DNA of 64,000 nucleotides from Spirogloea muscicola (taxonomy: Eukaryota > Streptophyta > Zygnematophyceae > Spirogloeales > Spirogloeaceae): contig WELB01000006.1 in assembly GCA_009602725.1 (NCBI GenBank), positions 384,198 through 448,197 of the forward strand, given 5' to 3'. How positions within the stretch are numbered: position 1 is the stretch's first letter; every line of letters starts with the position of its first letter. This document shows positions 14,435-22,129 of the stretch, piece after piece. The position numbers and the translations under genes were made by a program. Under the pieces are notes generated by a model. It saw only the letters and a list, made by a program, of their open reading frames with translations, was not told the origin of the DNA and searched no databases.

Positions 14435-15034
14435 GTTGTGGCGGCATCACCCAAGTTTGCAGATTCATGACCCGCCAAGATTCCATTTACCGTTGGATTG
14501 TTAGCACCACATCATCGTGACCTGGCCGAGTAATGTACTCGAGTTCCTCGGTTCTGTCCTTGCCAGCAGTGCCTTCACAGTGTTCGCCTCTATTTGCTTC
14601 ATTCATACTTCACTTTCATCTGTAGAGCCCCCCATGTCTGTGCACGTCCTCCTCAGGCTGGCCCAGGCCATTAATCTGTTCTGCTCTGCTTGCGCCTGTT
14701 AAGAAGAATGTACTTAGAAACTATCCACTACTTGTGCTGAGTGGTCTACGCCGGGGAGGAGCTACGCTAATGTGTAAGGGCTTGTTCCTGGACCTTGTCT
14801 ACTTTATTGGGTTGGCCCAACTGAACAATTGCCTCCTTCAATTCCACCTCTGAATGCACTCGGCTGCCTTGCACTGCCGCTACTTGACATCAGCAGCCGC
14901 TTCACTTGGGAAGACGAGCGTTCTCCTCTGGCTCACACGTGGGTACTGAGCATCCATCTTGATCTCCCTCTGCACCGTTGCGTGCTTTGTAGTGTAGTCC
15001 TTTTTCGGCACTTCTATCTTTGGCTTTGGACATT

Positions 15035-15300
15035 GTCCATTCTTTTTGGGTTGGCTTTGCCAGCCCCTCTTTTCTATGGGCGAGCTCTTCTTCTGGCTCT
15101 GGCCAGGGGCCCCATTTCCGGGAGCCTAGCATCTCTGATCCGCGGCTGCTTAGCAGGGGTTACTGAGTGATTCGTAGCTGCTTTGTTTCTTTGTGTGCTT
15201 GTATGTCTTAGCGCTTCCCCTGGCCCCCTTCTCGTACTTTGTTCATTCTTTTTTGGGCTGGCTTTTCCAGCCCCTCTTCTCAATGGGCGAGCCCTTTTCC
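15035..15300. repeat. Two hairpin repeats, forward orientation
   Basis: Two copies near 15035-15100 and 15236-15300. Each has GTCCATTCTTTTTGGG-like sequence, then GGCTGGCTTT...CCAGCCCC and a GGGCGAGC motif. They are about 200 bases apart. Confidence 0.7.
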
Positions 15301-16199
15301 TTCTCCTCGCTCTGCTCGAGGCTATTCTGCTAATTGAAGCTGCCAGCTACGCATTCCTCTCAGCTGGCCAATCACGGCAATCGCGCTGCTTCTCTTCTCA
15401 GTGTGTCCTTCATCCACTGACATTGCCTCGCAGTGGACATGTTTGAGACAGCTCTACTTAGAAACAGCTCTATCAAAGTAAGGCTAAAACTGTGAGAGCT
15501 CCAGCTCGTCACAGCACGCCAAATTTCTGCTCATTGCTCGCAGTCTTTCTCTCGCAGTCTCTTCAGTACATGGCAGTCAGTCCTGTTCCTTTGCGGCCCC
15601 ATCCATCTCTTGGGCTGGCCCTCTAGGGGCCAGGTGCATCCACCTGGCCCCTGATTACCTCCTCTGCCTTCTAGTCTGCAGTGACATATGGACCATAATT
15701 GTCAAATGACAGCCTCGTGGTCCCGCTTGACTCAAGCCCCAAGACGCACAGCACCTGCCCCAACATGCAGGTATGGTCAGGCTTTGTACTGAACCCCAGG
15801 ACAAGCTCGGGGAGAGGAAGTTTTGACTGCTCGCCTGCCTCAGCTGCTTTCGAGGTCCAGCTCGTTGTCCCACATCTTGCCAATACGACTGACTTTGCAA
15901 CCACGAGTCCCACTCATGCTAGTGCTCTGTATTTGATAACCGTCACTGGTCTTGACAGGATGCGCACTCGCATTCAATATGCATCGAAATTGCATTCAGC
16001 AATTTGATGATTGAGATACACAAGTTAGAAGGAACAAAGAATACATTGATGAACGAAGAGAAATGAAAGAATTTCTCCTGCATGGCCGCCGCTCCACATG
16101 GGCCACTTTTGCAGCACAGGCAGGTGCAGAGGATGCACTGAGCTCGAGCAGGGCAGCTGGCCGCGTGACGCTGGTCTGTGACAGAAAAGAAGCTCGCTG

Positions 16200-17213
16200 A
16201 TCCAAAGTGGGCGAGGGCTATGAAAAGCTAGCCCAGACAGGATGGACAAGATCCGAAGGCGCTGGAACCGCTGAAGCCCAAAACTAAGCACAAACAGCAG
16301 CTCCTTCCAAGTGGCCGGGGGCTGCAGAAGGGCTACAAAGCCAGCCCAGAGGAAAGTCTTGTTAAAAAGGTCATTCAGGAAAAACAGCTCTTCAATAAAA
16401 GGTAATAACTTCAAGAGACCAGCCAAAACAAACTGAACAAAGTCAGATGGTGCAAAGGACGAAATACGCATATGCTTGGTGAAGGGTGTAAAATATGGAG
16501 TAGCCCTTCCTAACGAGAAATAGCTCTCGCAAGGTAAGGCGATGGCGTAAGCAGCTCTTCTCAAAGGAGGTGAAGGGGCTCTGAATGCCAGCCCAAAACG
16601 AAGAATAATCTTAATTAAGGCAGTCACTGCCGTTTGAGAAGAAGACCTTTCTCTTCCCATCTTCATTTGGAGGAAAAGTCTGCGATGGCTGTGGGACAAA
16701 GTAGTAGCTTTTTCAGAGGCGCGAGGGCAAGGGCCAGCTTTTAGAAGCCTTACAAGGTCCTAGTCACGGAAAGCAGATAGCACAAGGAGCCAGGGAGAAG
16801 AGAAGTGGCACTCCCGGGGGCAAGGGCAGCGAAAAGCCAGCCCAAAAGAAATTGACGAAGGGTCGGAGGGGCCTTCAAGCGTTTAGCAGCGTCAAAGGGG
16901 CCTGAAGATGCTATGTCAGAACAGGGGAAGGATGGATCACTCAGGAGTTACGAGTGAGGAGTTACGAGAGAGAAGGCGCGTGGTGCACAGATGAGGCAAG
17001 GCAGTAATCAAAATAAGTAAGCTCTTCTAGTATCAGCAGCGGCAATCTTCCATTGGGGCGTGGGGCTGTGAAAGCAAGCCCAAAAAAGGTAGAAGGGGCC
17101 GCAAAGCACTAAGTACACAACCAAGCAAGTATCACGCAAGTAAGCTCATCCAACGGGGGCGCGGGCTGTATAAAGCCAGCCCGAGAAAACTGTACAAGGT
17201 CCGAAGGGGCTGA
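16200..17213. repeat. Cluster of six hairpin repeats, reverse orientation
   Basis: Copies near 16207-16265, 16315-16360, 16555-16605, 16815-16880, 17054-17100 and 17155-17213. The shared core is GGGCTGTGAAAAGCCAGCCC (or close), followed 10-25 bases later by ACAAGGTCCGAAGGGGC-like sequence. A GGGCTG/CAGCCC stem with an 8-base loop is preserved in most copies while the loop varies. Confidence 0.75.
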
Positions 17214-17639
17214 ATGACATGTCAAGCACCGACGAAGGGTGGTCACCTAGTAAAGCCAAGGGCCTTTTACAATGGTGTGTGGAGAACCCTTAAGGTACAC
17301 GAGGAGCAGGAGGTCTTAGATAGCTACAGGGATCTAGTCAACAATCTCATGGATCACGTAGATGAGTGCCCTGTGTATGGGATGATATCTGTTATAGACG
17401 GGGACATGAGGCTACGCTTGCGCAATATTGAGGACTTTAACATGTCTGTTGAGGACCGGAGGTACGTCAGGAGAGGTAAGAATATAAAGTCTATAAAGAA
17501 GGCGGACCTCGCTCATATAAGCGCTTTTGTTGACAATATAGCTGGCAAACCTGAGAGCAACAGTTCTGGCCCTATAAGCAGCATCATCAAGCATATTGAC
17601 AGCGTAGTTGTGGGCATGGGTATGTACGCAATAATATGA
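17214..17639 (+). CDS. Viral-block frame, unassigned
   Basis: About 140 residues. The stretch CPVYGMISVIDGDMRL followed by RRYVRRGKNIKS faintly recalls the C-terminal part of large-DNA-virus transcription-factor subunits. That is only a memory of a pattern, and I do not assign a function. It is the first frame of the left + strand unit, and its end overlaps the next start. Confidence 0.5.
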   Translation: MTCQAPTKGGHLVKPRAFYNGVWRTLKVHEEQEVLDSYRDLVNNLMDHVDECPVYGMISVIDGDMRLRLRNIEDFNMSVEDRRYVRRGKNIKSIKKADLAHISAFVDNIAGKPESNSSGPISSIIKHIDSVVVGMGMYAII

Positions 17640-17839
17640 TGGAAGAGGCCTTCGGAAGACTCAGCGATATCCAGAGGAGGCACGTTAACAAGCAAATGTT
17701 TGCCCTTGCCTACGGCTGCATAACGCGGTCCAGAGGTGACCCCAAAATCTTGCGCAAGATAGTATCAGAAGAAGGAGGATCACCTGATTTAACAGCAGAT
17801 CTCCTCAGATATTGCAGGCTCGTAGAATCGGTAATGTAA
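17636..17839 (+). CDS. Viral-block small frame, unassigned
   Basis: About 67 residues, charged and probably helical, with no recognised domain. It overlaps the frame before it and touches the RPB5-like start after it, so it reads as part of one compact unit. It may be a piece of a larger fossil gene rather than a gene of its own. Confidence 0.4.
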   Translation: MMEEAFGRLSDIQRRHVNKQMFALAYGCITRSRGDPKILRKIVSEEGGSPDLTADLLRYCRLVESVM

Positions 17840-18327
17840 TGGACACCCTCAGAAGGCTAAGACCTTCACACTCCTTTATTGACTACACTGAGAGGGTGTG
17901 CGATAAGCGGTCTATTGCCTACCTCCTAGTAGAGATAAGGAGGCACATAAACTATGGGGAAGGCCATGCACATAAATCTGGATACCAGGGCACAATCTCG
18001 CAAGAGACATCTGGCAACATAATAATTGTCAGGAACCATTCTGATGGCATTATCGGCAAGATTATAGAGGAGGTCGATCCAGAAGACAGCGCAAACGTCT
18101 TCTTGCAGTCTGAGTTAGACGTGGACCCAGTAAACAATTTGATGGTGCCCAAGCACAGGCCTGCTACAGATGAGGAGATAGGCTGGCTCATAGAGAAGAA
18201 TATACCTTGGCACAAGCTTCCAATAATAAAGATGAAGGACCCTATCCGTAGGTGGCACAACTTTACCCAAGGCTCTGTTGTTGCTATAGAAAGGGGCGAT
18301 GGCATTTACTTCAGGCGCGCCTCTTAA
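17839..18327 (+). CDS. RPB5-like RNA polymerase subunit (viral)
   Basis: About 162 residues. The last 65 match the conserved C-terminal assembly domain of RPB5/archaeal subunit H: NLMVPKHRPATDEEI, then KNIPWHKLPIIKMKDPIRRW, then GSVVAIERGDGIYF. In the family this reads roughly as vP.H..l...E, LP.I...DPi.Ry and G.vv.I.R. The N-terminal part is shorter than in cellular RPB5, as in some viral versions. Large DNA viruses with their own transcription machinery often carry RPB5. It ends about 8 bases from the oppositely oriented acetyltransferase. Confidence 0.75.
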   Translation: MDTLRRLRPSHSFIDYTERVCDKRSIAYLLVEIRRHINYGEGHAHKSGYQGTISQETSGNIIIVRNHSDGIIGKIIEEVDPEDSANVFLQSELDVDPVNNLMVPKHRPATDEEIGWLIEKNIPWHKLPIIKMKDPIRRWHNFTQGSVVAIERGDGIYFRRAS

Positions 18328-18334
18328 AAGCTTT

Positions 18335-18799
18335 TTAAAAGCCACGTGTAAGAGCCATAACTATTATGCCCCTATCTGCGTCTACCTCTACTGGCTCAGC
18401 ATATCTGCTGTAAAACCGCAGAAGGTGTGTGCTATCAAATGTTATAGAGAGCGTGACATTGGATCCTCTTCGAGAAACCTCTCTTAGCATGTGCGTTCCA
18501 AATCCTCTCCTTCTCCACTCCTCTGCAACAAATAGCACGTGTATGTGAATACACTGCTCGCCATAGGGGCCAAACGCACACACTCCTATTATGTCCCACT
18601 GGTCCGCCTTGCAGAGAAGGACCAAGAACACTGTGCTCTCACACTCCCAGTCTAACGAGGTCCGGTAATTTGAATCTAAGAAAGCCCTTATAGCCGACCT
18701 TGTACGAGGGTTATTGTTGTCAAATTCTACAAGCTTTACTTCCATGGAAGGACCTGCGTCCGGTATCAAGTTTCTATGACGCGGGCCTGAGTGAATCAT
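18335..18799 (-). CDS. GNAT-family N-acetyltransferase (viral)
   Basis: About 154 residues. The acetyl-CoA-binding motif A is visible as VAEEWRRRGFGTHMLREV (R-x-x-G-x-G/A type). It is preceded by the beta strand IHIHVLFV and followed by LLRFYSRYA, the usual GNAT C-terminal piece. The substrate cannot be told. It starts immediately after the primase-type zinc-finger frame on the same strand and ends tail-to-tail with the RPB5-like gene. Confidence 0.72.
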   Translation of the reverse strand: MIHSGPRHRNLIPDAGPSMEVKLVEFDNNNPRTRSAIRAFLDSNYRTSLDWECESTVFLVLLCKADQWDIIGVCAFGPYGEQCIHIHVLFVAEEWRRRGFGTHMLREVSRRGSNVTLSITFDSTHLLRFYSRYAEPVEVDADRGIIVMALTRGF

Positions 18800-18950
18800 T
18801 TACTTTTTAAGAGATGCTGCATATCTCCAGCACATAAACGCGGGGCGTGCCATATCTATCACCGCATTTTCCCTGCTATGGACTCTTCCGCATTGTACGC
18901 ACATCCCAGCCCTTATCCTATTAAGAAATATCCTAGAACCTGAGATGTGC
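18800..18950 (-). CDS. Primase C-terminal zinc-binding segment (viral)
   Basis: A minus-strand frame ending at 18800 that reads RAGMCVQCGRVHSRENAV and then MCWRYAASLKK. The Cys-x2-Cys-Gly-Arg-x-His arrangement resembles the zinc-binding tail of PrimPol/herpes-pox-type primases. It lies directly downstream of the primase catalytic domain and is part of the same fossil gene region. Confidence 0.6.
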
Positions 18951-18951
18951 T

Positions 18952-19638
18952 TTACTCTGAAGTGGTAGTAGAGGGCTTGGATATTATTTGTTTGGGCATT
19001 CGGGATACTCCTTTAATGGTGCTGAGCTCTAGTCCGTGCTCTCTTACGCCATCAGTAGCTGAGACTAGACCAAGTCGAAGTGAGCGCCTTGGAATGCACG
19101 GCTTTTTCCACCTCTCTTCTCCGAACTTAGTGCTGCCCTTTACCCTTATATTCTGGACAGTCTTGTACACACCCTTATCTACAAGTCTATCCCATATTTG
19201 CCCCCTGGACACGAGGATGCACAATCCTGCGCATGTCTTAGCAGAGAACAAGAAGTTAGGGACAACAACGTGGTAAGATATCTTGCTATCACTGCATATG
19301 TCGTATATAAGCACCTCTGGCACCCCTATTTCTAGCTCTGCAAATACACACCTTATCCTGTGCTCTACATGCCTTACGAAGTCATACATGCGGAATAGAT
19401 CGATGTCATCATCGTTGTTATGGCTGTCTATATCTTTAAAAAAATTTCTCCTGTCTGATGTCACTACCTCACTCACAGTCCTCTCGCTGCTTGAGAGTCC
19501 TGCGTACCAGCCCTCAAAATCTTCTACACTCGAGAAGCTAGAGAAGCACCTGCTCTTTCCTAGATCTATCTGTATGATAAAAGGGGCCTGAACAAGCCCT
19601 GAGAGAGTGTAATAAATCCTTGCCTTGTAGAAGAGCAT
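18952..19638 (-). CDS. Archaeo-eukaryotic primase (AEP) domain (viral)
   Basis: Catalytic part of a primase of the herpes-pox/PrimPol kind. It contains the metal-binding FFKDID motif (hDhD) near 19440, the SYHVVVPNFLF strand (S-x-H motif) near 19270, and VYKTVQNIRVKGSTKFGEE, equivalent to the third motif with the basic residues near the nucleotide. Large DNA viruses use such enzymes to start replication. The start lies one base after the nuclease stop on the same strand, so the two appear to form one unit. Confidence 0.78.
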   Translation of the reverse strand: MLFYKARIYYTLSGLVQAPFIIQIDLGKSRCFSSFSSVEDFEGWYAGLSSSERTVSEVVTSDRRNFFKDIDSHNNDDDIDLFRMYDFVRHVEHRIRCVFAELEIGVPEVLIYDICSDSKISYHVVVPNFLFSAKTCAGLCILVSRGQIWDRLVDKGVYKTVQNIRVKGSTKFGEERWKKPCIPRRSLRLGLVSATDGVREHGLELSTIKGVSRMPKQIISKPSTTTSE

Positions 19639-19639
19639 G

Positions 19640-20533
19640 CTATCCTATGAGGAAGAATTCCCTGATGCTGTTTACGTCTATAGACTGGCTCGAAAGGCAC
19701 AGCTCTGCCTTGTCTCTTAGTTGGTCAATTTTGTTCACTCTTGCGGGTCTTATACCTCTTGTCCCTAAGTTGTAGTCAGTGCCCATCATACAGCACTTGT
19801 AGACAACATCCTCACTGTTATGGGACTGGAATTTGTTAACTACGTCAGAGAGTGCAACATAAGAGACAGTGTTTAGGCTCACCTCTTTTATCATGATTCT
19901 GGCGCCAAAGAGTGCTACACAGTCGAAATCTTCGGAAAGTACTGCATCTGCCCCCATAGTAGAACAGAGCCTGTCAGGTTCAAAGCTGTCGTCCTCTTTA
20001 GGGAAGACATGGAGGGCTGGCAGGGCCTCAGACCCGTGGCTTAGACAGACCTCTTCTATGTGGGTAATAAGGTATCTCTCAAAAGCGGCGTAGCACCCTA
20101 ATATGGCCTTTATCTTCAGCAGATCTCTCTTGTAAGATTCCAGGGACCTGTCAAGCTCTTGGCGCGCCTCAAGCTTCTCCTTGGCTCTGTAGTGTCTCAG
20201 AGACTCCTTGTACGGGCAGGGAGTACTAGGACAGAGCACGTAAGATGCCTCCTTTATGGACATAATCTCTACCTCACACTTCATTTGCTGCAGGGCTTCA
20301 TAGAACACTTTTCTCACCTCTGCTTCCACACCGTTTATTATTATCCCGAATACGCGCCCTATTTTTGTCCACAACTTCGCCTCGCAGCAGCACAACCTTA
20401 TGTAGCGGAATGTCCGAGATCTTACGTCTACAGCTACCCTAGAGAAAGGCCTCTCATTTATGTGGCATTCCCTCACTCTCGTGTGCCTTGCAAGCTCCTT
20501 GTATCCCGACCCCTTCCAGCTTTTGAGCTCCAT
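19640..20533 (-). CDS. FEN1/XPG-like flap nuclease (viral)
   Basis: About 297 residues. The XPG internal block is visible as MGADAVLSEDFDCVALFG near 19930, followed by CCMMGTDYNL and GIRPARVNKI near 19770, corresponding to the G-x-DY and helix-hairpin-helix segments of FEN1. Related proteins in poxviruses (G5) and other large DNA viruses take part in replication and recombination. It heads a minus-strand unit with the primase. Confidence 0.74.
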   Translation of the reverse strand: MELKSWKGSGYKELARHTRVRECHINERPFSRVAVDVRSRTFRYIRLCCCEAKLWTKIGRVFGIIINGVEAEVRKVFYEALQQMKCEVEIMSIKEASYVLCPSTPCPYKESLRHYRAKEKLEARQELDRSLESYKRDLLKIKAILGCYAAFERYLITHIEEVCLSHGSEALPALHVFPKEDDSFEPDRLCSTMGADAVLSEDFDCVALFGARIMIKEVSLNTVSYVALSDVVNKFQSHNSEDVVYKCCMMGTDYNLGTRGIRPARVNKIDQLRDKAELCLSSQSIDVNSIREFFLIG

Positions 20534-20638
20534 TAGTGTCGTGCTGCCAGTTACTCTGCATTAATAGCGTCAATTTCGCAGCCGCGCGTAAACTGACGTT
20601 ACTAGGAGCAAGATATACACCCTTCTTTGCGAAACAAA
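20534..20638. promoter_or_regulatory. Divergent intergenic spacer in the viral block
   Basis: The longest spacer inside the viral block lies between the minus-strand nuclease/primase unit and the + strand unit that leads to uracil-DNA glycosylase. It probably holds both promoters. I recognise no specific viral promoter motif in it. Confidence 0.4.
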
Positions 20639-20650
20639 CAGGAGAGCGCG

Positions 20651-21031
20651 ATGTCACCCAGCAAGCGCCCGTGCATAGAGGTAGAGAATCGGAGGCGCCC
20701 AGCGTATGCCCGCGACCCTGTAGAGGACTTTGTGTCCATAATAAGAGAGGAGCGCGGTTGTACACAGGATGTCTACAGAGCAAATCTGATGTTCCTAAGG
20801 AGCCTCATAAACAACTGCCACATACCAAAGTCTAGCATTATATGGGATAATGATTGTATCCACAAGATTCACGGCGTAAGGCTAGATCGCGAGAACAGGA
20901 TAGTGTACGAGAGGGCGCAGAGTAAAAGAGAAGATGATATCAGGGACGAGCCTCATACAATGTCTGTAAACCTGTTGTCACTAAAAGAGGCTGTTTTAAG
21001 GGAGAAAAGATGGAATACCATGCAACATTAG
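20651..21031 (+). CDS. Viral-block frame upstream of UDG, unassigned
   Basis: About 126 residues beginning MSPSKRPCIEVENRRRP, charged, with no membrane segment or signal peptide and no domain I recognise. Its end overlaps the start of the uracil-DNA glycosylase frame by about 20 bases, so the two were probably cotranscribed. Confidence 0.5.
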   Translation: MSPSKRPCIEVENRRRPAYARDPVEDFVSIIREERGCTQDVYRANLMFLRSLINNCHIPKSSIIWDNDCIHKIHGVRLDRENRIVYERAQSKREDDIRDEPHTMSVNLLSLKEAVLREKRWNTMQH

Positions 21032-21336
21032 AGGATTGGGCTTATTTTTTTGACGAAGAAAGGCTAAAATTGACTCTCAGCTACCTTAGGGAGTTTCACA
21101 GCAAATTTCAGGTTATTCCCAGGCCTTGCTACGAGTTCCGAATGTTCAAGATGATGCGCCCAGAGGCGGTAAGAGTAGTGATGGTAGGGCAATCGCCTTA
21201 TCCTGGCGTGTGCCCTGTCACCCATGTGGAATATGCGTTTGGGCCTGCTTTCTATCCAAATCCTAGGTGCGCTACAACACCGGTTACGCTCCGCTTTATT
21301 ATGGCCGAGCTTTGCCGGGATCTAGGGAATCATTGA
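21010..21336 (+). CDS. Uracil-DNA glycosylase-like (viral)
   Basis: About 108 residues of the N-terminal part of a family-1-type uracil-DNA glycosylase. It opens with WAYFFDEERLKLTLSYL, then the FRMFKMMRPEAVRVVMVGQ strand and the PYPG loop, followed by YAFGPAFYPNP and a helix beginning LRFIMAELCRDLG. Poxviruses and several algal large DNA viruses carry UDG, sometimes as a polymerase processivity partner. It is the rightmost gene of the block. Confidence 0.68.
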   Translation: MEYHATLEDWAYFFDEERLKLTLSYLREFHSKFQVIPRPCYEFRMFKMMRPEAVRVVMVGQSPYPGVCPVTHVEYAFGPAFYPNPRCATTPVTLRFIMAELCRDLGNH

Positions 21337-21480
21337 CGAGGTCAGGAGGGGCGAGGTGGGGCCCAGTCCGGCTGTCACGCGGCCGCAGTCAGCTGGACGT
21401 TGTGACAGTTGACCGGCCGATCGGTCGTGGGCCGCTCCGAGGAACCGATGTCCAGGATTGGGAAGATGGGTGTGGGGGGG

Positions 21481-21481
21481 N
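21481..21481. other. Single undetermined base after a G run
   Basis: An N directly after a run of seven or eight G in GC-rich DNA, about 140 bases right of the viral block. It may mark an assembly join or an uncertain homopolymer length. Confidence 0.9.
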
Positions 21482-21519
21482 CTGCTGTCCTGAGCTTCAC
21501 CTGGCCTGCACATCAAGGC

Positions 21520-21520
<1 letters not shown>

Positions 21521-21569
<49 letters not shown>

Positions 21570-21593
21570 ATATATATATATATATATATATAA
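21521..21593. repeat. (GA)n then (TA)n microsatellite
   Basis: An uninterrupted GA run of about 45 bases passes straight into a TA run of about 28 bases. Confidence 0.97.
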
Positions 21594-22090
21594 GAGCAGC
21601 TCAAACAGGAGCGAGAGAGGGGGAGAGGTATAATGCAAGTGGGAGAGAGTGCTCAAGAAAAATGGAAGAGAGAGGGAGAGCTAGGAAGGAAGTGGGAGGA
21701 GATGAAGCAGCTCCTCCGAAGTAAGAGGGAGAGTGAAAGAGATAGAGCGGGAGGAGAGAGCCAGCGTGGGGAGGGGAGGGCGTGGGGCAGCCAGCAACTG
21801 CAGAGCCATACCGGCGCGGCTTGGCGTCTGCGGCGCCGCTAGCCTGCCTACCTGAGCTGGCCTCGAGGCTGCACCATGGCACTTGCTGGGCTGATTGCTG
21901 AGCTGCCAGCTTGACGCCCACTTGGCATGACACGACCCACGTTGGATGCGGAGTCGGCTGTGCGAGGCGCGGGACTCTGGCAGTGACTATAGAACGTTGA
22001 AGTGGCGTCTCGAGAGACCAGCACCAAGCTTGCTTGCAATTGTGCAGCGGCAAGCCATTGGCCTCCAGCGAGGCTAAGCCACCAGCAGCT
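21594..22090. other. Purine-rich upstream region of the CHRD gene
   Basis: 21600-21790 is dominated by GA-rich sequence; after that the composition becomes balanced. No frame here resembles a known protein. Probably promoter and 5' UTR of the CHRD-domain gene. Confidence 0.4.
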
Positions 22091-22129
22091 ATGCAGCGGC
22101 CTGCCGCTGGCTCCACTGGCAGGACCCTC

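Larger units (their letters stand above)
14435..17213. other. Repeat-rich flank left of the viral block
   Basis: No supportable host gene. At least eight copies or part-copies of the hairpin family lie here: the first two (near 15040 and 15250) in one orientation, and the next six (near 16210, 16320, 16560, 16820, 17060 and 17160) in the other. A frame at about 15699-16007 (+) looks mildly protein-like but has no family I recognise. The last repeat copy ends directly at the start of the viral block. Confidence 0.6.
17214..21340. mobile_element. Endogenous large-DNA-virus fragment (NCLDV-like fossil)
   Basis: A 4.1-kb block with viral rather than host architecture: no introns, eight or nine frames on both strands, gaps of 0-10 bases or start/stop overlaps, and one spacer of about 110 bases between divergent units. 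Gene content is an RPB5-like RNA polymerase subunit, GNAT acetyltransferase, AEP primase, FEN1/XPG-like nuclease and uracil-DNA glycosylase, a replication and transcription set typical of nucleocytoplasmic large DNA viruses and relatives. Composition is more AT-rich, with many ATA codons, unlike the GC-rich neighbours. No capsid or terminase gene is present, so this is only part of a genome. Most frames are open, with perhaps two or three breaks, which suggests a fairly young insertion. The left edge abuts a hairpin repeat. The right edge grades into GC-rich DNA before the N at 21481. Confidence 0.82.

Noticed and set aside
17214-21340. Viral block as bacterial contamination
   Set aside because: Gene content (RPB5, PrimPol-like primase, FEN1-like nuclease) is eukaryotic-virus type rather than bacterial, and no N separates its left edge from host-type repeats. 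Contamination by a virus contig is still possible at the right edge near the N at 21481.
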